A stretch of 64,000 nt of DNA from an uncultured Phascolarctobacterium sp. (GCA_947629685.1 CANREP010000004.1:31896-95895); one strand, 5' to 3'. Positions 7,083 through 17,043 are shown, counted from the first letter of the stretch. The notes: generated from the sequence alone by a model not told the origin. Made by a program: numbers and translations.

Positions 7083-8966
7083 ATGATTCGTGAACGGCGT
7101 AATAAGGAAAAGCTTGCTTCCTATTACAAGAAATTTATGGAAGAGGGGATTATCGATCCTAACGTGCATCCATGGGTAGCTGAGTCCTGGCAGCGCTGCC
7201 GGGCTATGAACCTGCCCCATGAAACTATGCCTAAGATCAATAAGCTCAGCAGGGAAGAAATTATCGAGCACCAGAAGACTCACGAATTTATCGTTAAATA
7301 TGTCGACGGGCTGTATGAACAGAGCAAACAGCATTTCAATATCCATAATTTAAGTATGCTGCTGATAGACGAGGGCGGCTATGTTATTAAAAACTATGCG
7401 TTGCCTTTCTTCCAGCGGGTTATCGAGGATATTCAGGGAATGCGCGTACTGGAGGAAGATGTGGGAACTTCCAGTATCAGTATTGCCCGCGAGCATAATG
7501 TGCCGTTCCTCATGTTCGGACCGGAAATGTGGATCAAAGACAGCCATTCCGGCGATGCCTGCAGTGCGCCTATTTATGTGAACGGTAAGATCAGATATAT
7601 TATCTCTTTCTTTTCTTTGGATCAGAATGATCTGCCCTATGATCTGCTGCTCAGCCTTTTGATGACTATGAAATATTCTATTGAGCAGCATTTGTCCATG
7701 CTGGAAAGCTGGAGCATCAACCAGATCATGATGGAACAGCTGCCTATTTCTGTTTACTGGATCGGCAAGAATGCCAAAATCAAATACTGCAACGAAAACG
7801 GCAGAAAGCGTCTGGACGGGAAGGAAGAATTAGAGGATATCTTCCTTAATTATGAGCACATTCCCATCAAGAAGGCTTTGCAGGGCGTGCCTACCTATCG
7901 CCGTGAAATTACCTGGATAACCCAGGACCGTACATATGAAGATATCACTACTGTCATGCCTATCAAGGTAGGCAGCGAGGTGGAAAGCGCGCTGGTATTG
8001 TCCATGTCTATAGAGGACCTGAAGACTACTATTGCTCACGCTACCGGCTACAGTTCCCGCTACAGCCTGTACAGTATGGTGGGCGAGACCAGTGAATTCT
8101 TGGCGCTGCAGCATAAAGCGACACGCGTGGCGCGTACCGACCACAATATCCTGCTGCAGGGCGAGCCGGGTACCGGCAAGCAGCGTCTTGCTCACGGTAT
8201 TCATCAGGCCAGCTCCCGCGCTGCTGCGCCGCTGATCGTAGTTAAATGTTCTAATGCGCCGTTAGAAGAACTGGAAGAGGAATTTTTCGGCCGTATGGAC
8301 GGCGACCAGCCGCTGGCGGGCAAACTGGAGCTGTCGCTGGGCGGTACCTTGTTCCTGGACGAAGTGGAAAAACTGTCGGTGGAAATGGGCGATAAGCTGG
8401 CAGAAGCGCTGACTCACGGTATCGTCAATAAAAAGACTGGTATTACCAAGAAATTTAATGTCCGGGTTATTGCAGCCTGTGATTCCAACCTGAAACGGCT
8501 GGCAGACAAGGGCTTGTTCTCCCGCAAGCTGTATGAGCTTGTGCTCGATACTACTATGCGCGTACCGCCTCTGCGTGAGCGTGTCAAAGATATCGAGGTT
8601 ATTGCCACCCATATCCTGGCAGAAATGTCGGCGCAGCATAACCTGCCGCCGAAAAAACTGTCGCCGGAAGCAGTTGGTCTGCTGCTGAGCTGCAGCTGGC
8701 CCGGCAATATCAAGCAGCTGCAGGGCGTTATCGAGCAGGCGTTCTTCCATACTCCCGGCAGCATCATTGAAGCGGAAAACATCAAGCTGCCAGGCGACCG
8801 CACTTTGGAAAAATCCTGGAAATACGACAAGGAATCTTTTATTGCTGCCTGGAAATCTGCCGGCGGCAACATCAGCAAGCTGGCTAATATGCTGGACGTC
8901 AGCCGCGTAACCTTGTACAGATATCTGAAAAAATACGGCCTGGGACCCAAACACAAAGAAGATTGA
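7083..8966 (+). CDS. AAA+/Fis-type transcriptional regulator lacking the GAFTGA loop
   Basis: A 627-residue protein with the domain order of AcoR/DhaR-type enhancer-binding proteins: a GAF-like N-terminal sensor (about 60-200), a PAS-like segment (about 215-300), an AAA+ ATPase (about 330-555) and a C-terminal Fis helix-turn-helix (ISKLANMLDVSRVTLYRYLK). Walker A is GEPGTGKQ and the Walker B region is GGTLFLDEVEKLS. The sigma-54-contacting GAFTGA loop, expected between EEEFFGR and GGTLFLDE, is replaced by DGDQPLAGK. It therefore probably does not open sigma-54 promoters and may act on sigma-70, as described for TyrR. The ATG at 7083 follows GAGGAGGG; the upstream TTG in the ORF track overlaps that site. 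The target is unknown. Confidence 0.85.
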   Translation: MIRERRNKEKLASYYKKFMEEGIIDPNVHPWVAESWQRCRAMNLPHETMPKINKLSREEIIEHQKTHEFIVKYVDGLYEQSKQHFNIHNLSMLLIDEGGYVIKNYALPFFQRVIEDIQGMRVLEEDVGTSSISIAREHNVPFLMFGPEMWIKDSHSGDACSAPIYVNGKIRYIISFFSLDQNDLPYDLLLSLLMTMKYSIEQHLSMLESWSINQIMMEQLPISVYWIGKNAKIKYCNENGRKRLDGKEELEDIFLNYEHIPIKKALQGVPTYRREITWITQDRTYEDITTVMPIKVGSEVESALVLSMSIEDLKTTIAHATGYSSRYSLYSMVGETSEFLALQHKATRVARTDHNILLQGEPGTGKQRLAHGIHQASSRAAAPLIVVKCSNAPLEELEEEFFGRMDGDQPLAGKLELSLGGTLFLDEVEKLSVEMGDKLAEALTHGIVNKKTGITKKFNVRVIAACDSNLKRLADKGLFSRKLYELVLDTTMRVPPLRERVKDIEVIATHILAEMSAQHNLPPKKLSPEAVGLLLSCSWPGNIKQLQGVIEQAFFHTPGSIIEAENIKLPGDRTLEKSWKYDKESFIAAWKSAGGNISKLANMLDVSRVTLYRYLKKYGLGPKHKED

Positions 8967-8979
8967 CGAAAAATAATTA

Positions 8980-9013
8980 CTGCTGTAGACATTTTGTTTA
9001 CAGCAGTTTTTTT
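8980..9013 (+). terminator. terminator after the AAA+/Fis regulator
   Basis: CTGCTGTA and TACAGCAG form a stem, followed by seven T residues. Confidence 0.85.
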
Positions 9014-9075
9014 CTGTGCAGACGGCCGCCGAATGTTGCATAATCTTTAAAAATATTTTCCGGCGTTAGAAAAAT

Positions 9076-9104
9076 TTGACGAATAATCTGTTACGTTTTA
9101 CAAT
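9076..9104 (+). promoter_or_regulatory. promoter of the M23-trmB-ftsW-pbp operon
   Basis: TTGACG and TACAAT are spaced by 17 bp, about 50 bp before the M23 start. Confidence 0.65.
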
Positions 9105-9156
9105 AAAAAGGATTGAGTAAAATTTTATTAAGGAAGTTATTGTAGGAGTGCATTGG

Positions 9157-10113
9157 ATGACGACAGAGAAAGTGAAGGATTTTTACAGAAAACTTAACGA
9201 ACTGTGGCGTAAAAACCATTATTTTACTTTTTGGTTTATTCCCGGCAACGGACAGAATATTGCCAGAAAGAATATCGAGAAAAAACGATTGAAATACGTG
9301 CTGTCCAGCATGGCCGTGGTGGGAGCATTTTTTATTGTCAGCTTTGGCGTTATGGCGCATATTGCCTACAAAAGCTATGTACAGCAGCAGGAATTGAAAG
9401 AGTTTCAGCAGACTAAGCAGCAGCAACAGCAGAAGCTGCAGGAACTGGCGGCTATGGCGGAAGAAAACCAGAAAGAGCTTGCCTATCTGGGCAATTTAGA
9501 GGAGCAGCTGCGCCAACAGATGGAAAAAAGCGGGGCAACACTGCCGCCAAAAGACAGTACGGCCGCTTATGGCGGTAAGGGCGGACCGATGGACAGTAAG
9601 GAAGTGTCTCAGCTTAACGTGATGCTGGAACAGGAAAAGAATATCCAGGCGGAGATGCAGGCGCAGAAAAAGAATATGGAAAACTTGCTGCGCGTTATCA
9701 GGGATGAAAATTACCGCAGGGAATTTACCCCGGATTTATGGCCTACGGACAGCTATGACATCACTTCCAGCTTTGGGGGCAGGGTAAATCCTTTTGATAA
9801 TTATAGTTCTGACTGGCATCCTGGTATCGACATCGCCAATTATTACGGGGCGCCCGTTTATGCCAGTGCTTCCGGCGTTGTGGAACAAGCCGGCTGGTAC
9901 GGCGGGTACGGACGTTATATCAAAGTGGAGCATGATTACGGCTATAAGACGGCTTACGGCCATCTGAGCAGTATCGCCGTCAGTGCCGGCGAGTATGTGG
10001 AAAAGGGGCAGCTGATCGGACGTGTAGGCAGCAGCGGTTACAGTACCGGACCCCACCTGCATTTTGAGGTCATCAAGTACGGCGAGCAGGTTAATCCGTC
10101 GGCAGTAATATAA
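9157..10113 (+). CDS. membrane-anchored M23 metallopeptidase (second paralogue)
   Basis: A 318-residue protein with the architecture of the one at 1891: a cytoplasmic N-terminus containing the FWFIPGNGQN motif, a transmembrane helix (about 45-68), a glutamine-rich coiled coil (about 75-180) with a GGKGGP motif, and a C-terminal LytM domain. The zinc-ligand motifs HPGID and HLHFEV are intact, predicting an active endopeptidase. ATG at 9157 sits 8 bp after GGAG; the GTG in the ORF track overlaps that site. It heads a run of division and wall genes (trmB, SEDS, PBP), which suggests a septal or elongation role. Confidence 0.88.
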   Translation: MTTEKVKDFYRKLNELWRKNHYFTFWFIPGNGQNIARKNIEKKRLKYVLSSMAVVGAFFIVSFGVMAHIAYKSYVQQQELKEFQQTKQQQQQKLQELAAMAEENQKELAYLGNLEEQLRQQMEKSGATLPPKDSTAAYGGKGGPMDSKEVSQLNVMLEQEKNIQAEMQAQKKNMENLLRVIRDENYRREFTPDLWPTDSYDITSSFGGRVNPFDNYSSDWHPGIDIANYYGAPVYASASGVVEQAGWYGGYGRYIKVEHDYGYKTAYGHLSSIAVSAGEYVEKGQLIGRVGSSGYSTGPHLHFEVIKYGEQVNPSAVI

Positions 10114-10129
10114 AGAATGAGAGGTTACT

Positions 10130-10768
10130 ATGCGTTTAAGAAAGAAACCCTGGATTGAAGAGGCTATTAAGGAGCTGCAGGATGAATATGTCTATATGCA
10201 CGATCTGGAAAGATTTAAGGGCAAATGGCAGCAAATGTTTCCCGGCAAGAAGCTATGCCTGGAAATAGGCTGCGGTAAGGGACGTTTTACTATCGGTATG
10301 GCAGAGCTTAACCCGGACAAAGCCTTTATCGGCGTGGAAACCCAACAGGATGTGGCGTATTATCCGGCTAAGGCGGCTAAGGAAAAGCAGCTGGATAATG
10401 TCAGGATTATCTGCGCTAATGCGGAGAATCTTACCGAGTGGTTTGAACCAGGCGAAATCAAGGAATTGTATCTTAATTTCAGTGATCCCTGGCCTAAAGC
10501 ACGCCATGCGAAAAGAAGGCTGACGCACCGTAATTTCCTGGCTAAATACAGTCAGCTGCTGGGTAAGGGCGGTCATCTGCGTTTTAAAACGGATAACAGG
10601 GGACTGTTTGATTTTTCTGTAGAAGAGTTCAAGGAATTTGGACTGGAAATAATCGCTTTAAGTTACGATTTGCATCATTCGTCATACGCTAATCCCGTTC
10701 AGACAGAATATGAGCAGAAGTTCAGCGCTTTGGGCACGCCTATCAATTTCTGTGAGGTCGTGTTCTAA
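10130..10768 (+). CDS. trmB: tRNA (guanine-N7-)-methyltransferase
   Basis: Makes m7G46 in tRNAs using SAM. At 212 residues it is of normal length. The SAM-binding motif LCLEIGCGKGRF and the diagnostic LNFSDPWPKARHAKRRL are both present. It starts 17 bp after the M23 stop with GAGAGG before the ATG, and the next gene starts 28 bp downstream, so it is read as part of the wall operon, although its role is in tRNA modification. Confidence 0.95.
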   Translation: MRLRKKPWIEEAIKELQDEYVYMHDLERFKGKWQQMFPGKKLCLEIGCGKGRFTIGMAELNPDKAFIGVETQQDVAYYPAKAAKEKQLDNVRIICANAENLTEWFEPGEIKELYLNFSDPWPKARHAKRRLTHRNFLAKYSQLLGKGGHLRFKTDNRGLFDFSVEEFKEFGLEIIALSYDLHHSSYANPVQTEYEQKFSALGTPINFCEVVF

Positions 10769-10795
10769 AAATCTTGGGAAGCAATAAGGAAGAAA

Positions 10796-11974
10796 ATGTT
10801 TGCACTACTCAATAATCCTAAGAAGTTAATATATTTTCTGGTAATCCTCCTGATAAGTATCGGCGCTATCAACGTTCTCAGCGCCAGTTATCTGGAAAAT
10901 GGCTATGCCTATTTTATCAGGCATTTTGCTTACGGTATTATCGGTTTTGCCGTCATGTACTTTATCAGCAAGAAGGATTACCATTTCTTTCTGCGGAGTA
11001 ATTTCCTGCAGCTGGCCTATGTGGCGGTAGTGATACTGCTGCTGTTGGTAGACGCTATCGGTGCGGTTAATAAGGGCGCGCAGCGCTGGCTTTATCTTGA
11101 CCCTATTTCCATTCAGCCGTCGGAGCTGGGCAAGCTGGTAGTCATCATGATGTCGGCGAAGCTTTTGGGCAATATGCTGCAGAAAGGCGAATATATCAGC
11201 CTGATCAGCGGCAAGGGCAGCAGGGGCTTTTTAGCGGCAGTCATTTTGTCGGCGCTGGTCTATGTCCAGCCTGACCTGGGTACCGCAGCGATTATTTTTA
11301 CGCTGATGCTGTGCGTATATATCGTGGCAGGTATTTCTTATAAAGAGATTTTCAGCATCGTTGGCCTTGGCCTGACGGGAGCCGTGCTTTTTACGTTGTC
11401 CACGCCTTACAGACTGGAACGCATCAAGGTATGGTTTGACCCCTGGCTGGACGAAGTGGGAGCGGGTTATCAGATGGTGCTGTCGCTGCTGACTATCGGC
11501 AGCGGCGGCCTTGTCGGCGCCGACTGGGGTCAGGGCAGCGGTAAATACCTGTATCTGCCGGAATCGCATACGGACTTTGCTTTTGCCGTATTCTGCCAGG
11601 AAAACGGTTTTATTGGCGCGGCTGTATTGATGGTGCTGTTCCTGTTGTTAGGCTGCGCCTTTTTCAAGATTGCGGCCGGTACTAAAGATAAGCGCGGCTT
11701 CCTGTTAGTGACGGGGGTCAGCTTCCTGGTGGTAGGGCAGGCTGTTGCCAATATGGCCATGGTCTGCGGTATTTTCCCTGTCATCGGCGTGCCGTTAGTG
11801 TTTATCAGCTACGGCGGTACAGCGATGCTGGTTTCCATGGCAGGTATCGGGCTGGCCCTGTCGGTTTATAATGAAGAGATGAAGCAGCGTCAGCAGCAGG
11901 ATAACAATAGCCTTTCGCCGCAGACAAGACGCTCTGACCTGCGCGTAGTAGGCAGGACGGGAGGCAGCAGATGA
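10796..11974 (+). CDS. ftsW: SEDS-family peptidoglycan glycosyltransferase, FtsW-type
   Basis: A 392-residue polytopic membrane protein with about ten helices. SEDS proteins polymerise lipid II with a partner class B PBP. Family motifs are GAQRWLYLDPISIQPSEL and the C-terminal VFISYGGTAMLVSMAGIGL. The stop overlaps the ATG of the downstream PBP by 4 bp (ATGA), which implies translational coupling and a dedicated pair. The PBP partner carries a PASTA domain like division-type PBPs, so FtsW is favoured over RodA or SpoVE, but the sequence alone does not settle this. Confidence 0.8.
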   Translation: MFALLNNPKKLIYFLVILLISIGAINVLSASYLENGYAYFIRHFAYGIIGFAVMYFISKKDYHFFLRSNFLQLAYVAVVILLLLVDAIGAVNKGAQRWLYLDPISIQPSELGKLVVIMMSAKLLGNMLQKGEYISLISGKGSRGFLAAVILSALVYVQPDLGTAAIIFTLMLCVYIVAGISYKEIFSIVGLGLTGAVLFTLSTPYRLERIKVWFDPWLDEVGAGYQMVLSLLTIGSGGLVGADWGQGSGKYLYLPESHTDFAFAVFCQENGFIGAAVLMVLFLLLGCAFFKIAAGTKDKRGFLLVTGVSFLVVGQAVANMAMVCGIFPVIGVPLVFISYGGTAMLVSMAGIGLALSVYNEEMKQRQQQDNNSLSPQTRRSDLRVVGRTGGSR

Positions 11975-13986
11975 AGAAACATTATCATGCAAATCCTTTA
12001 GGACGTTATGCCATGCTCTGCCTGGTGCTGGTCATGCTGGCGGCGCTGGTCGTAGGGCGTTTGGGGTGGCTCCAGCTGGTAAAAGCTCAGGAACTGTCAC
12101 AAAAAGCTGCTGATAAGATGACTGCCAGCGGTATGCAGAAAAATCCGCGCGGCAAGATCGTGGATCGCAACGGCGAGGAACTTGCCGTCAGCATCATGAC
12201 AGGAACGTTATATGCAGATCCGCTGGCCATGGAAGATTCTGAAGAAGACAGGAAAAATAAACCAGGACGTGACGTGCGTAAGCTGAGCGCCGAGTTGTTG
12301 GCGCCGGTTTTAAAGATGGACGCCGCCCAGCTGTATAAAGATTTTAATGAGCAGCTTCATTTTATCTATATAAAAAGGGCGATGGAGCCTAAGGAATACG
12401 AGGCGGCCCAGAAGATTATCAAGGATAATAAGCTGCCGGGACTCCATTTTTTGAAAGAAAGTAAACGCTACTATACTAAACAGCACGCTGCGGCGCAGGT
12501 TATCGGCTTTGTGGGCACTGATGATAAAGGACTGAGCGGTATCGAACTGCAGCTTGATTCGGTGTTGCAGGGCAAAGAGACAAAATATAAAGCTTTTTAT
12601 GATCTGGCCGGCAAACGCATCCTGGGGAGCGAGTATGAAAAAGGCGAGCAGAAAAGCAATCTTTCCACGGTGTATCTGACGCTGGACAGCAAGATGCAGT
12701 ATGTGCTGGAAGACGCTATGGATGACGCTATCAAAAGGACTAAGGCCAAAGGAGCCGCAGCCATCATTATGAACCCGTATACGGGTGAAATCCTCGGTAT
12801 GGCCAGCCGTCCTACCTTTGATCCCAATACTTTTTACAAATATCCTCCCGCCAGCTGGAGTAATAAGACAATCTCTATGATTTATGAGCCTGGCTCCGTT
12901 TTTAAGCCCATTGTCGGCTGTATGGGCCTGACAGAAGGGATTATCACTCCCGATACGCTGATCCAGGATAACGGCAGCATTAAGATTGCCGACCGCATCA
13001 TCCATAACTGGGACGGCGAAGGGATGGGTCTGGTGCCTTTTACCGAAGTTATCAAGTTTTCTATCAATACAGGCATGGTCCAGCTGGGAATGAAGCTGGG
13101 GGCAGAACGGCTGATAGAATATAGTAAGAAATTTGGTTTCGGCAAGCCAACGGGCGTTGATTTGCCGGGTGAGGAATCTGGCATCCTGTATCGGGCGGAG
13201 GATATGTATGAACCCGATATTGCGACGATGTCCATAGGGCAGGGTATTGCCGTAACGCCGCTGCAGATGCTGCGGGCTATCTGCGCTATTGCCAACGGCG
13301 GCGAGCTGCTGCAGCCTTATATCGTTAAGAAGATCGTAGACGCCGACGGTAATACGGTTAAAGAAGGCGAAAAGAAAATCGTCAGTCATGTCATCACGGA
13401 ACAGGTGGCAGCCCAGATGCGCGGCATGATGGAAAAAGTAGTCAGCGAGGGCGGCGGCAAGCCGGCGGCTATCCGCGGATACCGTATCGCAGGTAAGACG
13501 GGTACGGCAGAAAAACTTGCCGAAGGCGGCGGTTATGCAGCTGGAGAATATATTGCGTCGTTTGTAGGTTTTGTGCCTGCGGATAAGCCTAAGTATGCTA
13601 TGCTGGTCATGCTGGATACGCCGCAGGGAGCTTTCTACGGCTCGCAGGTTTCCGCGCCTATTTTCCGCGATACGCTGCAGCAGATACTGGTTGCCAAAGG
13701 CATCCAGCCTTTCAGCAGCGAAGGCCTGCCCTCCTTTACAGAGATGAACCAGCAGCAGAACGCTTTGGCTAAAGCGCCGCAGAAGCTGCCGGAAATGCAA
13801 TTCCTGCCGGGAGGCAAAGTCAAACTGCCTGATTTTTCCGGCATTGATATGCGTAAGGCCGCCGAACTGTTGCAGTACGGCAAGCTGCGTCTGCAGCCTT
13901 ACGGCAGCGGTAAGGCTTATCAACAGAAGTCGGCTGCCGGTACCGAGGTTGACGAGGGGACGGTAGTGGAAATCTGGTTTAAATAA
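11971..13986 (+). CDS. class B penicillin-binding protein with PASTA domain (FtsI/SpoVD type)
   Basis: A 671-residue transpeptidase with a single N-terminal membrane anchor (about 12-32), a pedestal domain, the catalytic domain and a C-terminal PASTA domain (about 605-671, VKLPDFSGIDMRKAAELL). Active-site motifs are intact: SxxK in GSVFKP, SxN in SINTGM and KTG in AGKTGTAEK. It crosslinks glycan strands made by the SEDS partner encoded just upstream, with which it shares an ATGA overlap. A division role (FtsI, PBP2B-like) is most likely. Confidence 0.9.
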   Translation: MKKHYHANPLGRYAMLCLVLVMLAALVVGRLGWLQLVKAQELSQKAADKMTASGMQKNPRGKIVDRNGEELAVSIMTGTLYADPLAMEDSEEDRKNKPGRDVRKLSAELLAPVLKMDAAQLYKDFNEQLHFIYIKRAMEPKEYEAAQKIIKDNKLPGLHFLKESKRYYTKQHAAAQVIGFVGTDDKGLSGIELQLDSVLQGKETKYKAFYDLAGKRILGSEYEKGEQKSNLSTVYLTLDSKMQYVLEDAMDDAIKRTKAKGAAAIIMNPYTGEILGMASRPTFDPNTFYKYPPASWSNKTISMIYEPGSVFKPIVGCMGLTEGIITPDTLIQDNGSIKIADRIIHNWDGEGMGLVPFTEVIKFSINTGMVQLGMKLGAERLIEYSKKFGFGKPTGVDLPGEESGILYRAEDMYEPDIATMSIGQGIAVTPLQMLRAICAIANGGELLQPYIVKKIVDADGNTVKEGEKKIVSHVITEQVAAQMRGMMEKVVSEGGGKPAAIRGYRIAGKTGTAEKLAEGGGYAAGEYIASFVGFVPADKPKYAMLVMLDTPQGAFYGSQVSAPIFRDTLQQILVAKGIQPFSSEGLPSFTEMNQQQNALAKAPQKLPEMQFLPGGKVKLPDFSGIDMRKAAELLQYGKLRLQPYGSGKAYQQKSAAGTEVDEGTVVEIWFK

Positions 13987-14074
13987 ATTGTTTCAGTATA
14001 GGCAGGAAAAAGCTGGCCTGGTACAGAAATATCAATAATTATGGATTTATAAAATATTGGAGGAGGGCTAAATT

Positions 14075-15745
14075 ATGTTATCTGATATTGAAATAGCTCA
14101 GCAGGCAAAAATGCTGAAAATCACCGAGGTTGCGTCTAAGCTTGGTATCAGTGAAGATGATATTGAAATGTATGGCCGTTATAAAGCAAAATTATCCATG
14201 GATCTGATCCGTTCTTTGGAGGCAAAGCAGGCAGGCAAACTGATCCTGGTAACGGCTATTACACCTACTCCGGCAGGCGAAGGAAAGTCTACTACCACGG
14301 TTGGCCTGGCTCAGGGACTGGCAAAGCTGGATAAAAAGGTTATCGTAGCGCTGCGCGAGCCTTCGCTTGGACCTTGCATGGGTATCAAGGGCGGCGCTGC
14401 CGGCGGCGGTTATTCCCAGGTAGTGCCCATGGAAGATATTAACCTGCATTTTACCGGCGATTTCCACGCCATCACTTCTGCACATATGCTGCTGAGTGCC
14501 ATGCTGGACAATCATATCCAGCAAGGTAACGTTTTGAATATTGATCCGCGCCGGATTGTCTGGAAACGTGTCGTAGATATGAACGACCGCGAGCTGCGCA
14601 ATATCGTCGTAGGCTTAGGCGGTAAAGCGCACGGCGTGCCCCGTCAGGATGGTTTCGATATCACCGTGGCTTCGGAAGTCATGGCTATCCTCTGTCTGGC
14701 TACGGACCTGCATGACCTGAAGGAACGTCTCAGTAAGATTATTGTCGCTTATGATTACAGCGGTAAGCCTGTTACTGCCGGACAGCTCAAAGCGCACGGC
14801 GCTATGGCTGCTTTGCTGAAAGATGCAGTAAAGCCCAATCTGGTACAGACGCTGGAAAATGTGCCGGCTATCATTCACGGCGGGCCTTTCGCCAATATCG
14901 CGCACGGCTGCAACAGCGTCATGGCTACCAAAACGGCTATGAAACTGGCTGATTATACGATTACCGAAGCAGGTTTCGGCGCTGACCTTGGCGCAGAAAA
15001 ATTCTTTGATATCAAATGCCGTTATGCAGGACTGAAACCAGATGCCGTAGTGCTGGTAGCAACGGTACGAGCATTGAAGATGCATGGCGGCGTGCCTAAG
15101 ACTGAATTAGCCGTACCCAATGTGGCAGCGGTTAAAAAAGGTATCGTCAATCTGGAAAAACATATCGAAAATGTTAAGAAATTCGGCGTGCCCCTGGTAG
15201 TTGCCATCAATATTTTCGCTCAGGATACGCCGGAAGAATTGGAAGCAGTACGCGAACACTGTGCGAAGCACGGCGTCAATGTGGCCTTGTCCGATGTCTT
15301 TGCCCGCGGCGGTGAAGGCGGCATCGAACTGGCGCAGGAAGTAATCGCCCTGGCTGAAGGCGGCACGGCTGCTTTCCATCCGTTGTATGCGAGCGAACTG
15401 TCGCTGAAAGAAAAGATTGAGACTATTGCCAGGGAGATTTACGGTGCTGACGGCGTCAACTACAGCAAAGATGCCGACAAGGCGCTGAAAGAATTTGAGG
15501 AAATGGGCTACGGCGCTTTGCCTGTCTGCATGGCTAAGACCCAGTATTCTTTCTCCGATGATCCGGCTTTGTTAGGTCGTCCCAGCGGTTTTAAAATCAC
15601 TATTAAAAACTGCCGTATTGCGGCAGGCGCCGGCTTCGTCGTCGTATTGACCGGCGACATTATGACTATGCCGGGACTGCCGAAAGTTCCTGCCGCTGAA
15701 AAAATCGATGTAAGCGATGCTGGCGTAATCAGCGGCCTGTTCTGA
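14075..15745 (+). CDS. fhs: formate--tetrahydrofolate ligase
   Basis: ATP-dependent synthesis of 10-formyl-THF from formate. The 556-residue protein is of family length, with the P-loop [16 protein letters not shown] and the signature [20 protein letters not shown] strong GGAGGAGG precedes the ATG. folD begins 10 bp after the stop, so the two adjacent steps of C1-folate metabolism are cotranscribed. In strict anaerobes this pair supplies formyl groups for purines and fMet or handles C1 flux; no other Wood-Ljungdahl genes are nearby. Confidence 0.97.
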   Translation: MLSDIEIAQQAKMLKITEVASKLGISEDDIEMYGRYKAKLSMDLIRSLEAKQAGKLILVTAITPTPAGEGKSTTTVGLAQGLAKLDKKVIVALREPSLGPCMGIKGGAAGGGYSQVVPMEDINLHFTGDFHAITSAHMLLSAMLDNHIQQGNVLNIDPRRIVWKRVVDMNDRELRNIVVGLGGKAHGVPRQDGFDITVASEVMAILCLATDLHDLKERLSKIIVAYDYSGKPVTAGQLKAHGAMAALLKDAVKPNLVQTLENVPAIIHGGPFANIAHGCNSVMATKTAMKLADYTITEAGFGADLGAEKFFDIKCRYAGLKPDAVVLVATVRALKMHGGVPKTELAVPNVAAVKKGIVNLEKHIENVKKFGVPLVVAINIFAQDTPEELEAVREHCAKHGVNVALSDVFARGGEGGIELAQEVIALAEGGTAAFHPLYASELSLKEKIETIAREIYGADGVNYSKDADKALKEFEEMGYGALPVCMAKTQYSFSDDPALLGRPSGFKITIKNCRIAAGAGFVVVLTGDIMTMPGLPKVPAAEKIDVSDAGVISGLF

Positions 15746-15755
15746 GGAGAAAGAT

Positions 15756-16589
15756 ATGGAAGCACTGTTGATGAAAGGTAAACCGGTCGCTGATGCGTAC
15801 CGGGCAAATATTACCGCTAAAATAGCTGCCGCAAAGGAAAAAGGTCACCTGCCTACGCTGGTTATCCTGCTGGTGGGGGATGATCCTGCTTCCTGCGTGT
15901 ATACGGAAAGACTGGCAAAACTTACCGAAAGTCTTGGGGCTGCCGCGAAAGTAGTACGGATGCCTGAAGAAACAACGGAAGAAGAAGTAGTCAACCTGAT
16001 CAAGAAGATGAACCGCAACAGGTACATCACCGGTATATTGCCCATGCTGCCCATGCCGAAGCATATCAATAGCGATGCTGTAGGTGCAGCAGTAACAAAA
16101 CATAAGGATGTAGATTGCCTGAATCCTACCAATGCAGGCGAATTTTATCTGGGACGCAGAAGCTGGGCTCCCTGTACGGCCAGAGCCTGTATGGCGGCGC
16201 TGGAACATTACCAGATTGATTTAAAAGGTAAACGCGCCGTAGTCATCGGGCGCAGCAACGTAATCGGCAAGCCGGTGGCGCTGCTTTTACTGCAGAAAAA
16301 TGCTACTGTGACTGTCTGTCACTCCAGGACGGAGAATTTGGCTGATATTACCAAAAAGGCAGATATTATCATAGCGGCTGTCGGTAAGGCTGGCTTTGTT
16401 ACTGCCGACATGGTCAAAAAGGGTGCTGTACTTATCGATGTCGGCATCAACGAGGTTGACGGTCAGCTGGTCGGGGATATTGCGCCGGAGGCAACGGCTA
16501 AGGCGTCTGCTTTTACGCCGGTGCCGGGCGGTATCGGTGTCATCAGCAACATGATGGTGATGGAATGCCTGGCTGCCTACGCTAAATAG
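15756..16589 (+). CDS. folD: FolD-family methylene-THF dehydrogenase/cyclohydrolase, divergent clade
   Basis: The 277-residue protein has the FolD fold signatures: GDDPASCVY near the N-terminus, HKDVDCLNP, and the dinucleotide motif VIGRSNVIGKPVA. It departs from the classical enzyme at active-site positions. By hand alignment to E. coli FolD, the Lys four residues after the Tyr of ASxxY is Leu here, the Gln of VQLPLP is Met (GILPMLPMP), and PGGVGPMT is PGGIGVISN. Clostridial relatives carrying PCTAxACM, as here (PCTARACM), share these changes, so this is probably a genuine subfamily and not a decayed gene. Its activities, particularly the cyclohydrolase, need testing. Confidence 0.85.
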   Translation: MEALLMKGKPVADAYRANITAKIAAAKEKGHLPTLVILLVGDDPASCVYTERLAKLTESLGAAAKVVRMPEETTEEEVVNLIKKMNRNRYITGILPMLPMPKHINSDAVGAAVTKHKDVDCLNPTNAGEFYLGRRSWAPCTARACMAALEHYQIDLKGKRAVVIGRSNVIGKPVALLLLQKNATVTVCHSRTENLADITKKADIIIAAVGKAGFVTADMVKKGAVLIDVGINEVDGQLVGDIAPEATAKASAFTPVPGGIGVISNMMVMECLAAYAK

Positions 16590-16599
16590 GGAGAGCGCT

Positions 16600-17028
16600 A
16601 TGCAGAAGATATTGTGGCTGATCCTGCTGGCGGCTTTTACCATGCTGATTTTTTTGAGCTCGTCGCTGCCGATGTCAGAATCCGGCAGGCTGAGTTCTAT
16701 GGCGGCGGCTTTCCTGCGTCAGCTTTTGGACGTGGCAGGAGTTGCCGCAGATGGAAATCTTGAGCATTTATTGCGTAAGCTGGCACATTTCCTTGCTTTT
16801 GCCCTGCAGGGCGGGCTGCTGTGCCGTACTTTCAGCGAGTTCCGCCTTGCCAACAGGATGACTAACGGTTATGTGCTTTTCCTGGGACTGCTGACGGCGG
16901 TTGTGGATGAATATATCCAGGGATTTTCTGCCGGACGTACTTCCGCAGTTAATGACGTATTGCTGGATTTCAGCGGAACTCTGTCTATATGGCTGGCCTG
17001 CCGTATATGGCAGTGGAGCAGGCGCTAA
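16600..17028 (+). CDS. VanZ-like family membrane protein
   Basis: A 142-residue membrane protein with three or four hydrophobic segments and the VanZ-family signatures RKLAHFLAFALQG and DEYIQGFSAGRTSAVNDVLLD. VanZ relatives give low-level teicoplanin resistance in some hosts, but most chromosomal members have no known function. It starts 10 bp after folD and ends before a strong terminator, so it is the last gene of the fhs-folD unit. Confidence 0.8.
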   Translation: MQKILWLILLAAFTMLIFLSSSLPMSESGRLSSMAAAFLRQLLDVAGVAADGNLEHLLRKLAHFLAFALQGGLLCRTFSEFRLANRMTNGYVLFLGLLTAVVDEYIQGFSAGRTSAVNDVLLDFSGTLSIWLACRIWQWSRR

Positions 17029-17043
17029 TTAAAAAGCAAAACA

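Noticed and set aside
12310-13923. 537-aa minus-strand ORF
   Set aside because: Exact antisense shadow of the PBP gene, which has all catalytic motifs.
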